Program-made: the position numbers and the translations under genes
In this document: piece after piece, positions 24,572-32,671 of the stretch
How the letters are laid out: every line of letters starts with the position of its first letter
Numbering within the stretch: position 1 is the stretch's first letter
Assembly (NCBI GenBank): GCA_905197485.1
Contig: CAJJYZ010000010.1
Location: 3,190 to 67,189 of the forward strand
Source: an uncultured Lachnospiraceae bacterium
GTDB lineage: Bacteria > Bacillota > Clostridia > Lachnospirales > Lachnospiraceae
DNA length: 64,000 nucleotides
Direction of reading: 5' to 3'
The notes under the pieces: generated by a model
Databases searched by the model: none
Seen by the model: the letters and a program-made list of their open reading frames with translations, nothing else
What the model was told of the DNA's origin: nothing

Positions 24572-25945
24572 ATGAAATATTTATCACTCAAAGCAAAGCT
24601 GACATTGCTATACACCTTATTGATGACGACCGTTGTCTGCATCATCGTCGCGATTTTATTTTCCTTCAGCAATCAGGAAATACTGGCCGGAGTAGGAAGT
24701 CAGTTGGAAGAACGTGTCGCAGACGCAAGTTCAGAGATTCGTTATGAAAACGGGACATTAGACGTGGATTCTGATTTTCTGGAACTGGAAGACGGAATCT
24801 ATCTGTCTCTATACAATTCTAAAGGGAACTTTCTCTACGGGAAGCTTCCATATGGATTCGACAATTCTGTTCCTTTTGACGGCGGCAACGTCCGAAAAAT
24901 TCAAGGCGATGACACACAATACTATGTACTTGATATGATATACCGTATTCCGGAATACGGTGTAGTGGATATCCGCGGAATCTCCTCGATTACCGCCGCA
25001 GAACGAAGCTTTCTGCTCACAATCCGCCTTTCGCTCATTTTGCTTCCGCTCCTCGTCGTTCTAACGGCAGTCTTAGGATATTTTATGACAAAACGTACGC
25101 TCCGGCCGGTGGTACAAATCACCAATACCGTACAGGCTATCCAGGAAGACAACAACTTGTCGCGCCGCGTAGCCCTTGGAAACGGAAACGATGAAATCTA
25201 CCGCCTCGCCCGAACCTTCGACCAAATGTTGGAAAAAATAGAGCAAAGCCTGTTAAGAGAACAGCAATTTACTTCCGACGTAGCACATGAACTCCGCACC
25301 CCGCTCTCTACCATGACGCTTTTATGCGAAACGATACAGAGCCACAAAGATTTAGATGTGTCTACGCAAGAAGAGCTCGCACTCATGCATCGAAAGATTA
25401 CTTCTCTTTCCCGCATGATTTCCCAACTCCTGATGCTTTCCCGCGCAGACCAGGGACGGGCACACATTGAATCCGAAAGAATTGATGTCAGCGAACTCGC
25501 GCTCATCACATGTGAAGAGGCAAGAGACGCTGCCCTTCAGAAACAGATTTCCGTCAAGATGGATATTGAACCTGATTTATGGATGATGGGAGATGAAACT
25601 CTCCTCATACGCTTCTTCATGAATCTGCTCAACAATGCCGTTTTCTATGGAAAAGAGCATGGACATATCCTTGTAAAACTGTCCCGTTCCGAGCAGAATC
25701 CCGCGCAAATCGAAGGATTCGTAAAAGATGACGGCATCGGAATCTCCGAACAGCATCTCCCTCACATCTGGGAACGGTTCTATCAGGCTAACACTTCCCG
25801 GACAGAAAACGACAGTTCCGGTCTCGGGCTTTCTATGGTAGACTGGATTGTAAAAGTACACCATGGGACAATCCGGGCGGAAAGTGAACTCGGGAAAGGG
25901 ACGACATTTTACTTTACCTTTCCTGCTTCTAATGAAGCGGTTTAA
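24572..25945 (+). CDS. Sensor histidine kinase with HAMP domain
   Basis: A 457-residue membrane kinase. Membrane segments lie at about 10-32 and 150-172, enclosing an extracellular sensor of about 115 residues. A HAMP linker (about 173-225) leads to the phosphoacceptor His in VAHELRTPLSTM near 238, then N box NLLNNAV, G1 DDGIGIS and G2 SGLGLSMV of the ATP-binding domain. The start at 24572 (MKYLSLKAKLTLLYTLLMTT) follows AAAGAAGGAATCC. It forms a two-component system with the preceding regulator, together with the PepSY lipoprotein; the stimulus is unknown. Confidence 0.95.
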   Translation: MKYLSLKAKLTLLYTLLMTTVVCIIVAILFSFSNQEILAGVGSQLEERVADASSEIRYENGTLDVDSDFLELEDGIYLSLYNSKGNFLYGKLPYGFDNSVPFDGGNVRKIQGDDTQYYVLDMIYRIPEYGVVDIRGISSITAAERSFLLTIRLSLILLPLLVVLTAVLGYFMTKRTLRPVVQITNTVQAIQEDNNLSRRVALGNGNDEIYRLARTFDQMLEKIEQSLLREQQFTSDVAHELRTPLSTMTLLCETIQSHKDLDVSTQEELALMHRKITSLSRMISQLLMLSRADQGRAHIESERIDVSELALITCEEARDAALQKQISVKMDIEPDLWMMGDETLLIRFFMNLLNNAVFYGKEHGHILVKLSRSEQNPAQIEGFVKDDGIGISEQHLPHIWERFYQANTSRTENDSSGLGLSMVDWIVKVHHGTIRAESELGKGTTFYFTFPASNEAV

Positions 25946-25977
25946 ATCGTTTTATTGAGTTTCCATGCTGAAAAACA

Positions 25978-26012
25978 AAGCCACCAACCGCTTGGTTGAT
26001 GGCTTATTTTTC
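25978..26012 (+). terminator. Terminator of the PepSY/two-component operon
   Basis: AAGCCA-CAACC pairs with GGTTG-TGGCTT (25978-26005, one mismatch, GCTT loop), followed by ATTTTTCTT. It stands between convergent operons and just precedes the pheT stop. Confidence 0.85.
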
Positions 26013-26018
26013 TTCTGA

Positions 26019-28436
26019 TTACTGTCTAAGTTCAATTCCCATTTCTTCGAGTGCGCCGAGAATTTTCTTCATAGCCGCTGATACATCGGCTTCTTCCAAA
26101 GTCTTATCTTTCGCACGAAATACGATAGAGTAAGCAACTGATTTGAATCCTGCTTTAATCTGTGCTCCTTCGTAAAGGTCGAAGAGTTTGTAGCTTTCTA
26201 AGTAAGCTCCACCCTTCTTCTCGATAACTTCCTCAATCTGTCCAACTAAGATTTCTTTCGGAACTACCATACTGATATCGCGGGTTACTGCCGGATATTT
26301 GGCAATTCCTTCGTACTTTCTGTCAAATGTAGCAAGTTCTACCACTTCCGGCATATCGATGACTGCGATGTACGCTCTTGTTCCGATACCGTAAGTGTCC
26401 GCAACTTCCGGATGTACTTCCCCTAAGTATCCGACTACTGTTCCATCGTAAATGATGTTTGCCTGACGTCCCGGGTGTAAGAATGGTTTTCCTGCATTCG
26501 GGTCGTAAGTCTCTTTCTTATGCATACCGATTTTCTCGAAAAACTCTTCTACCACACCCTTCATGCTGAAGAAGTCCCCTTCTCCGTACATTCCGAGAGT
26601 GAACTGCATGCGTTCTTCCGGAAGTTCTGTCACCGGAACCTGTTTTGGAAGATAGATATTTCCAAGTTCGTAGAGACGAACGTCTTTATTTCTTCTATTA
26701 TAGTTTGTCGCAAGAGAAGTTAACATTCCGTTTAAGGATGTCGTTCTCATGATGCTGTAGTCTTCTCCAAGCGGATTCATGATGTCCACCGTTCTGCGAA
26801 GTTCGGAATCTGCCGGAATCATCAGTTTATCGAATACTTTCGGGCTTTCGAAGGAATATGTCATCCCCTGGCTGAATCCGCAGAACTCTGCGATATTTCT
26901 TGCCACTTCCTCAATACGAAGCTTGAAGGACAATTTTCCTGTCGTCGCCTCTCCTCTCGGAAGCGTTGTCGGAATATTGTCATATCCGTAAAATCTTGCC
27001 ACTTCTTCCGCAAGGTCGGCAAGTCTGAATAAATCATGTCTGAATGTCGGCGCAATCACTTCTTTCGTCTCCGCGTCATACTCAAGACCGATTTTTGCAA
27101 AGTATCCAAGCATTTCTTCCTCGGAAATGTCTGTTCCGAGCATTCTGTTAATCTGTTCTGCATCAAACGGCACGCGTACCGGTTCTTTTACTTTTCCGTA
27201 TACGTCAACCATTCCTCCTACAACCTCACCAGCGCCCAGTTCTTCGATTAACTGGCACGCTCTGTCCATTGCAGCTTTCGCATTGTTCGGGTCCAGTCCT
27301 TTTTCAAATTTACCGGAAGCGTCTGTACGAAGTCCGACTTTCTTGCTTGACTTACGGATGTTTGTTCCATCGAAACAAGCAGCCTCGAATAACATTGTCT
27401 TCACGTCATCTGTAATCATGGAATTTTCTCCACCCATGATGCCTGCGATGCCGACCGCCTTTTCTCCATCACAAATCATAAGAACAGACTCGTCCATCTC
27501 TCGTTCCTGTCCGTCCAATGTAACGAATTTTTCACCTGCTTCCGCTGTCTTGACAACAATTTCTTTTCCGGCAATCGTGTCAAGGTCATACGCATGCATC
27601 GGCTGTCCGTACTCTTCCATCACATAGTTTGTGATATCCACCAGGTTGTTGATTGGACGGATTCCAACAGACGCAAGACGTCTCTGCATCCATACCGGAG
27701 AAGGTCCAATTTTTACATTCTTCACGACTCTTGCACAGTAACGCGGGCAAAGGTCTGTATTTTCCACTCTTACTTTGATGTAATCGTTCACATCCTCATC
27801 GTTTCCTGTTTCCGTCACAACCGGAGGACAGAACTCTTTTCTAAATGTAGCTGCAGCCTCTCTCGCGATACCGATAACACTAAAGCAATCCACGCGGTTG
27901 GATGTTACCTCATATTCGAATACTACATCGTTTCTTCCGAGAGCTTCGATGGCGCTGCTTCCAACTACTGCATCTTCTCCGAAAATGTAGATTCCATTTT
28001 CCGGAGCTTCCGGATACATCTCTGTCGTAGAACCAAGTTCTTCGATGGAACACATCATACCGAAACTTTCTACTCCACGAAGTTTTCCCTTCTTAATCTT
28101 GATTCCACCTTCTACCATTTTGCCGTCATGGCTTCCTGCCACACGACCACCGTCTAATACAACCGGAATCTTAGCGCCTTCAAATACGTTTGTTGCGCCA
28201 GTAACAATCTGTACTGTCTCTGTACCTACATTCACCTGACACACAACTAATTTATCTGCATCCGGATGTTTCTCAATCTTCTCAATCTGACCGATAACGA
28301 TTTTCTCCAAATCCTTATCCATGACTTCATAGCCTTCCACCTTCGTACCGGAAAGTGTCATTGCATCTGTATATTCCTGCGCCGTAACGTCAAGGTCCGG
28401 CACATATGCTTTAATCCATGATAATGATGTATTCAT
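26019..28436 (-). CDS. pheT: Phenylalanine-tRNA ligase beta subunit
   Basis: An 805-residue PheT of full length. The domains run in the usual order: tRNA-binding OB fold (about 40-150, GQIEKIEKHPDADKLVVCQV), B3/B4 editing domain (about 215-390), B5 domain (about 405-475), core synthetase-like fold, and a C-terminal ferredoxin-fold anticodon-binding domain (about 710-803, KYPAVTRDISMVVPKE). With PheS it forms the alpha2beta2 enzyme that charges tRNA-Phe. The start follows AAGAAAGGATAGAAGAG. The pheS stop is 105 bases upstream with a small repeat between; the T-box in front of pheS should regulate both. Confidence 0.97.
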   Translation of the reverse strand: MNTSLSWIKAYVPDLDVTAQEYTDAMTLSGTKVEGYEVMDKDLEKIVIGQIEKIEKHPDADKLVVCQVNVGTETVQIVTGATNVFEGAKIPVVLDGGRVAGSHDGKMVEGGIKIKKGKLRGVESFGMMCSIEELGSTTEMYPEAPENGIYIFGEDAVVGSSAIEALGRNDVVFEYEVTSNRVDCFSVIGIAREAAATFRKEFCPPVVTETGNDEDVNDYIKVRVENTDLCPRYCARVVKNVKIGPSPVWMQRRLASVGIRPINNLVDITNYVMEEYGQPMHAYDLDTIAGKEIVVKTAEAGEKFVTLDGQEREMDESVLMICDGEKAVGIAGIMGGENSMITDDVKTMLFEAACFDGTNIRKSSKKVGLRTDASGKFEKGLDPNNAKAAMDRACQLIEELGAGEVVGGMVDVYGKVKEPVRVPFDAEQINRMLGTDISEEEMLGYFAKIGLEYDAETKEVIAPTFRHDLFRLADLAEEVARFYGYDNIPTTLPRGEATTGKLSFKLRIEEVARNIAEFCGFSQGMTYSFESPKVFDKLMIPADSELRRTVDIMNPLGEDYSIMRTTSLNGMLTSLATNYNRRNKDVRLYELGNIYLPKQVPVTELPEERMQFTLGMYGEGDFFSMKGVVEEFFEKIGMHKKETYDPNAGKPFLHPGRQANIIYDGTVVGYLGEVHPEVADTYGIGTRAYIAVIDMPEVVELATFDRKYEGIAKYPAVTRDISMVVPKEILVGQIEEVIEKKGGAYLESYKLFDLYEGAQIKAGFKSVAYSIVFRAKDKTLEEADVSAAMKKILGALEEMGIELRQ

Positions 28437-28441
28437 TCTCT

Positions 28442-28541
28442 TCTATCCTTTCTTGGGGACGTACACTTTTGCAACTTTACTACGTCCCTAATTAACTTTT
28501 GCCCTGTCCCTTTTTGAGGTTTACCCTGTCCCCTTCAACAA
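28442..28541 (-). repeat. Small palindromic repeat between pheS and pheT
   Basis: The pheS-pheT gap holds GGGACGTA (28456-28463) facing TACGTCCC (28481-28488) and two direct copies of CCCTGTCCC (28502-28510, 28523-28531). Blocks of GGGGAC/GTCCC with poly-T spacers like this occur as scattered intergenic repeats in clostridia. It may fold in the message between the two genes. Only one copy is seen in the window. Confidence 0.45.
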
Positions 28542-29561
28542 TTAGAACTGTTTCAGGAAACGGATATCATTTTCGTATAACAATCTCATGTCGTCGATTT
28601 CATATTTCAATAATGCGATTCGTTCCAAACCAACGCCGAATGCAAATCCGTTGTATTCGTTCGGGTCAATGCCACACATTTCAAGTACGTGCGGATGAAC
28701 CATACCGCATCCTAAAATCTCAATCCAACCGGAGCCTTTACAGAAACGGCATCCTTTTCCACCGCATTTGAAGCAGGTAACGTCCACCTCTGCGCTCGGC
28801 TCTGTGAACGGGAAGTGATGTGGTCTGAATTTTGTCTTTGTCTCCGGTCCGAACAATTCTTTTGCAAATACTTCCAAAGTTCCTTTTAAGTCTGCGAAGG
28901 AAATATTCTTATCGATTACAAGACCTTCAATCTGGTGGAAGGACGGTGAGTGTGTCGCATCCACTTCATCAGAGCGGAATACTCTTCCCGGTGCAATCAT
29001 ACGGATTGGAAGTTTTCCCTGTTCCATGACACGAGCCTGAACCGGAGAAGTCTGTGTACGGAGCACGATATCTTTGTTGATGTAAAATGTATCCTGTTCG
29101 TCTTTTGCCGGATGGTCTGCCGGAATATTTAATTTCTTGAAGTTGTACTCGTCGTATTCTACTTCCGGTCCTTCTACCACCTCATAGCCCATACCGATGA
29201 AGATTCTCTCCACCTCTTCCAGGGCGATTGTATTCGGATGACGGTGACCTACTGTAATTTTCTTGGAAGGAAGTGTAACATCAATGACTTCTTCTTTTAA
29301 TTTTGCTTCGCGGATTGCCTTTTCCATAGATGTCTTCGCACTGTTAAGCGCTGTCTCAATCTCTTCGCGAGTCTCATTTACCATCTGTCCTACTTTTGGT
29401 CTGTCTTCCGGCGCAACATCTTTCATAGATTTCAATACTGCTGTAAGCTCTCCCTTTTTACCGAGATACTTTACGCGCACATCATTTAATTTTTCCGGCA
29501 CATCTGCCGCCTGAATCTGTGCCAAAGCTTCTTCTTTGATGCTCTGTAATTTTTCTTTCAT
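28542..29561 (-). CDS. pheS: Phenylalanine-tRNA ligase alpha subunit
   Basis: A 339-residue PheS. An N-terminal coiled-coil arm (about 1-85) is followed by the class II catalytic core. Motif 2 is in RMIAPGRVFRSDEVDATHS near 195-210, and GFAFGVGLERIALLKY near 305 is motif 3. The segment FRPHHFPFTEPSAEV is the Phe-binding signature. A second feature, CFKCGGKGCRFCKGSGW, holds four cysteines and is the zinc-like insert seen in many Firmicutes. AAAAAAGGAGATAAAATC precedes the ATG. Expression should be set by the T-box leader upstream. Confidence 0.97.
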   Translation of the reverse strand: MKEKLQSIKEEALAQIQAADVPEKLNDVRVKYLGKKGELTAVLKSMKDVAPEDRPKVGQMVNETREEIETALNSAKTSMEKAIREAKLKEEVIDVTLPSKKITVGHRHPNTIALEEVERIFIGMGYEVVEGPEVEYDEYNFKKLNIPADHPAKDEQDTFYINKDIVLRTQTSPVQARVMEQGKLPIRMIAPGRVFRSDEVDATHSPSFHQIEGLVIDKNISFADLKGTLEVFAKELFGPETKTKFRPHHFPFTEPSAEVDVTCFKCGGKGCRFCKGSGWIEILGCGMVHPHVLEMCGIDPNEYNGFAFGVGLERIALLKYEIDDMRLLYENDIRFLKQF

Positions 29562-29598
29562 GATTTTATCTCCTTTTTTATTATCTTACCATTCGCAC

Positions 29599-29629
29599 AA
29601 AAAATCCCCGCCCCAACAAAGGGACGAGG
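29599..29629 (-). terminator. T-box attenuator terminator
   Basis: Nine-base-pair GC-rich stem (29629-29621 with 29614-29606) and a run of six T on the minus strand. It is the default-off structure of the pheST leader. Confidence 0.9.
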
Positions 29630-29880
29630 ACATAATCGCGGTACCACCCTAATTCCTGCTTTTTTATAAAATAAAGCAGACTCTTAAGTTTGCGTAACGT
29701 GCACATACGTCAGTTCCTACACAATCACTCTTCAGAACTGCGGCTCCTGCGGGAAATTCGATTGCCATCTGAACTTAAGGAAACTTTCAGCCGGTGATTT
29801 CCTCTCTCTGATAGAAAATGGGTCTCTACTAAACGCATTCAAAGCCTTTTGCTATTCAAATCTATTTTTCATTCTATCAC
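29599..29880 (-). promoter_or_regulatory. T-box riboswitch, phenylalanine type
   Basis: The minus strand carries the T-box sequence AGGGTGGTACCGCG (29650-29637), which binds the uncharged tRNA acceptor end, then a terminator (CCTCGTCCC pairing with GGGGCGGGG, 29629-29606, and TTTTTT). Upstream, stem I has the AGAGAGG and GGCTGAAAG elements. The specifier position reads GAATTTCCC (about 29758-29751), giving TTC (or TTT), both Phe codons. When uncharged tRNA-Phe is abundant, the antiterminator forms and pheS-pheT are transcribed. Confidence 0.93.
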
Positions 29881-29898
29881 ACAAGAATCAATTGTCAA
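29871..29898 (-). promoter_or_regulatory. Promoter of the pheST T-box leader
   Basis: TTGACA (29898-29893), 16 bases, TAGAAT (29876-29871) on the minus strand, directly upstream of the T-box stem I. Confidence 0.7.
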
Positions 29899-29910
29899 GA
29901 GCTTTCTCTC

Positions 29911-30750
29911 CTATTTTCTGCTCTTCTCTTTGTTCTTCTCCTGAAAATACATATTGACTTTTCCGCCAAGCAGCATAATATACATGGAAAAATACAGCCA
30001 CAGCATAATCAGGACAATCGTGGTAAGGCTTCCGTACATATTTTCAAAGCCTTTGAAAATCTCCATATATTTCGATACGAAGAAGGAGGTAAACAGCCAC
30101 CCAACCGCAGTGAATACCGCGCCCGGAAGCTGCGACAGCAATCGGTCTTTCCGGTTTGGAAGGAATTTATAAATGCAAAGGGAAAATACCATCAGCCCAA
30201 ACGACATTGCCACCGTTCGAATCTCTATCAGAAACTTCGTGATATAAGAAGCAATCGGGATATGTTTCTCTACAAACAGGCTGATACTATTTCCAAAACC
30301 GAGCACAACAAGCGTTACGACAATCATTACAAGGAATGCCACCGTATAAAAGGTCGCCCGGATGCGAAGATAAAGATAGTTTCTCGTCTCCTGACTCTTG
30401 TAAATGCAGTTTAATCCTGCCGTCACAGCAAGAACCCCGCGCCCCGCAGACCACATTGCCACAAGAATCGTAATCGGAATGACCGCCGCCGATTGATTAT
30501 ATACCTGATTCACAATCGCAAGAATTGCAGGCGTAATGGAGTCCGGAACTACATTGGCGACCGCAGACATAATGTCCACCTTCGTCAATGGCGTATATCG
30601 CACCAATGTCAGGAGAAGCAAAATAATCGGAATCAAAGAGAGTACGAAAAAGAACGCTGACATTGCAGCGTAAGCGCCTGTGTGGTCGTCTGCATCCGAC
30701 ACCAGCAGTCGATTGATTCCCTTTCCTGCTTTTTTCAAAAATTCCTTCAT
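29911..30750 (-). CDS. YihY/virulence factor BrkB family membrane protein
   Basis: A 279-residue membrane protein with about six segments. The N-terminal block DDHTGAYAAMSAFFFVLSLIPIILLL and the central PITILVAMWSAGRGVLAVTAGLN mark the YihY (formerly ribonuclease BN) family. It is not a nuclease; a transport or envelope role is assumed and unproven. The C-terminus is lysine-rich and cytoplasmic. It ends just upstream of the pheST promoter and is transcribed in the same direction from its own start at 30750. No functional link to its neighbours is evident. Confidence 0.9.
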   Translation of the reverse strand: MKEFLKKAGKGINRLLVSDADDHTGAYAAMSAFFFVLSLIPIILLLLTLVRYTPLTKVDIMSAVANVVPDSITPAILAIVNQVYNQSAAVIPITILVAMWSAGRGVLAVTAGLNCIYKSQETRNYLYLRIRATFYTVAFLVMIVVTLVVLGFGNSISLFVEKHIPIASYITKFLIEIRTVAMSFGLMVFSLCIYKFLPNRKDRLLSQLPGAVFTAVGWLFTSFFVSKYMEIFKGFENMYGSLTTIVLIMLWLYFSMYIMLLGGKVNMYFQEKNKEKSRK

Positions 30751-30836
30751 GTGCTTCCTTCCTCTCTCTTAACTCATGAAATCATAACATGATTCCCTTT
30801 ATTATTCAAGGTTTTCCCCCTTTTGTGCCGGATAAT

Positions 30837-32147
30837 CTATTTTCTGATTTCTATCTCCTGGTAAAATGTCTCCAAGATTTCCCGATAAGTTTTTCCCTCT
30901 TTCGCCATCTCATTCGCTCCATTCTGGCTCATACCAATTCCATGCCCATATCCGCCGCCTTCTATGAGATATTCGCCCTTTCCTTTTCGGATTGTGAAAA
31001 ACGCACTCGGCAGCAGCTCTTTGCTTTTCACTTTTTTCCCATCGTTTCTTTCTATTATATATCCGTCTCCACCAAGTGCCGAACGTATCTTATTTTCCGT
31101 ATCTACCGTAACGCTTCCTTTGTCTCCCGTTGCTACGATTTGAAGCGCCACATCTCCCGCCCCTCGTTTTGTCACTTCTACATTCACCAAATTCCCAATC
31201 TCTTTTCCAGTGTTTTTTCGAATCAATTCCCCAAGTGTCTTTTCCGGAATACGCGCTTTCCAACGGTACCAGGGAAGTTTTTTCTCATAGCACCCCGATT
31301 CTCCTTTGATTTCTCGCGTTTGCAAATAGGAATTCGCTTCGCTCGGCTGGCTTCCCCATGCTTGTGCAGACGTTGTCTTTCCGCAGGAGGTGGAAAAATA
31401 ATATGTAGTAGCTACCTCTCCATGATGCCATACTTTCTCACCTGTCGTCTCATTGACCGCCTGAATCGTGTTCTCTTGTTCTTTGGAATTTCCGTATACC
31501 TGAAACGATACACTGTCATCCACATGTGCCTGATATTGTGGATATGCATAATCCCGCGTCTGCTTTTCCGCATAACTTCTGGCACAGACAGCCTGTGCTT
31601 TCAGTGCCTCCAAATGATACGACGCCGGCATTTCACTTGGTACAACCGCATAGAGATACTCTTCCAGCGGCAGCTCGTTCACAATCACGATTCCTTTCGA
31701 CGATGAATAAAGCTCTATTTTCCCTCGATAAGACGGCGTTCCATACCCACGACTCAAAGAAGAAATTGTGACTTTCTCTTCCTTTTGTTTTGGTTCTATC
31801 ACAATCTTTCCTTTTTGGAGCCTCTCGTCTTTCAAAGCAATGGAAAATTCTTCTCCTCCTCCATATTCTTTTACTTCCTCCCCGAAATGTACCACCAGTC
31901 CGCTATCTGCCCGAGTTGATACTTTCGAATGCTCCAGTTCTCGGAAACCATTGGTCTTTATTACCACACGAATAGAATCTGAAGGTGTTTTTTCTTCTTT
32001 TTCTCCCACCATCTCCTCCGGTTTTGCTCTTTTTCTCTCCTTTTCCTCCACACTTGTCATCAAACTTAACAGTCCGACCACTAATAAAGCGCTCAGTATC
32101 ACTGCTATCAGAAGTGGAATCGGATATTCTTTTCTATTCCATCGCAT
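30837..32147 (-). CDS. SpoIID/LytB domain protein
   Basis: A 436-residue protein with an N-terminal membrane anchor (residues 12-31) and a SpoIID/LytB domain outside the membrane. The catalytic glutamate lies in the signature YLYAVVPSEMPASYH near residue 165, followed by LEALKAQAVCARSYA; the C-terminal GYGHGIGMSQNGANEMA is also diagnostic. SpoIID is a lytic transglycosylase that strips peptidoglycan during engulfment. LytB-like relatives act in vegetative cells. The protein is longer than B. subtilis SpoIID (about 340 residues), and no spoIIIC/spoIIQ neighbour is seen, so spoIID itself is not certain. The start at 32147 (MRWNRKEYPIPLL) is the natural one. Confidence 0.85.
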   Translation of the reverse strand: MRWNRKEYPIPLLIAVILSALLVVGLLSLMTSVEEKERKRAKPEEMVGEKEEKTPSDSIRVVIKTNGFRELEHSKVSTRADSGLVVHFGEEVKEYGGGEEFSIALKDERLQKGKIVIEPKQKEEKVTISSLSRGYGTPSYRGKIELYSSSKGIVIVNELPLEEYLYAVVPSEMPASYHLEALKAQAVCARSYAEKQTRDYAYPQYQAHVDDSVSFQVYGNSKEQENTIQAVNETTGEKVWHHGEVATTYYFSTSCGKTTSAQAWGSQPSEANSYLQTREIKGESGCYEKKLPWYRWKARIPEKTLGELIRKNTGKEIGNLVNVEVTKRGAGDVALQIVATGDKGSVTVDTENKIRSALGGDGYIIERNDGKKVKSKELLPSAFFTIRKGKGEYLIEGGGYGHGIGMSQNGANEMAKEGKTYREILETFYQEIEIRK

Positions 32148-32297
32148 CCTGATACCTCTTGTCCATACTTTTTTCTATACGTATGTCTGTCTCTTTTCAT
32201 TTATTCCCGATTTCCGCGGAATCTCCTTCACCATCACCTGAAATATATTTTGTGACATAGAATAGGCTTCTGAAGGAATTTCCTATGGAACAAAGAA

Positions 32298-32421
32298 TCT
32301 CGCTTGCGAGACTCTTGCGCCTGCGGCGGTCGCATATGCGACATCTACAGCTTACGCCGCAGTGCGCATCCTGCCGGAGGCTTTTTATGATATAGAAACG
32401 AAGTTTCCTATATCATAAAAA
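32298..32421. repeat. Palindrome-rich intergenic element, copy A
   Basis: A chain of perfect palindromes: TCTCGC-TT-GCGAGA (32298-32311); CTGCGGCG (32321-32328) with CGCCGCAG (32355-32362), enclosing GTCGCATATGCGAC (32329-32342); and an AT-rich hairpin of at least 14 bp (32382-32395 with 32408-32421). It has the same order as copy B at 63735-63873: an AATCTCGC/GCGAGA hairpin, GC-rich hairpins, then a long AT-rich hairpin ending CCTATrTmATAA. It lies between spoIID-like and 6S RNA genes; the last arm overlaps the 6S terminator U run. Confidence 0.6.
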
Positions 32422-32446
32422 AGCAGCCGCATTGCTGCGACTGCTT
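32417..32446 (-). terminator. Terminator of the 6S RNA gene
   Basis: GCAGTCGCA pairs with TGCGGCTGC around a GCAA loop (32444-32423), followed on the minus strand by six T. Confidence 0.85.
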
Positions 32447-32455
32447 TCATCTTTT

Positions 32456-32637
32456 GTATTGCCCAAAATGCCGGTTTCTGTATTTTGACTCCTAGCTTAT
32501 GCTAGGTGGGCGACCGCATCTGCTTTTCTGTCTTCCCCTGCATAGTGAGGGCTTGACATATTACAGAGATATAGGAATCCCGTTTAAAGTAATGTAGGTT
32601 CAAAATAACAGAATTATCGAACATCCCAGGTTTTCTA
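32456..32637 (-). ncRNA. ssrS: 6S RNA (SsrS)
   Basis: An RNA of about 180 bases that mimics an open promoter and sequesters RNA polymerase in slow growth. On the minus strand it begins ACCTGGGATGTTCG, close to the E. coli 6S start (CTGAGATGTTCG). The ends pair: CCTGGGATG (32630-32622) with CATTTTGGG (32470-32462). A second stem pairs CTGTTATTTTGA with TCAAAATACAG. The 3' side of the central bubble has the hairpin CTAGC-ATAA-GCTAG and the apex a CCCT/AGGG hairpin. A perfect promoter precedes it and a terminator follows. Confidence 0.88.
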
Positions 32638-32642
32638 AACCT

Positions 32643-32671
32643 ATTATAGTATATTTACTTTCTTTTTTCAA
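32643..32671 (-). promoter_or_regulatory. Promoter of the 6S RNA gene
   Basis: TTGAAA (32671-32666), 17 bases, TATAAT (32648-32643). The -35 and part of the spacer are inside the last codons of the transglutaminase gene. Confidence 0.8.
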
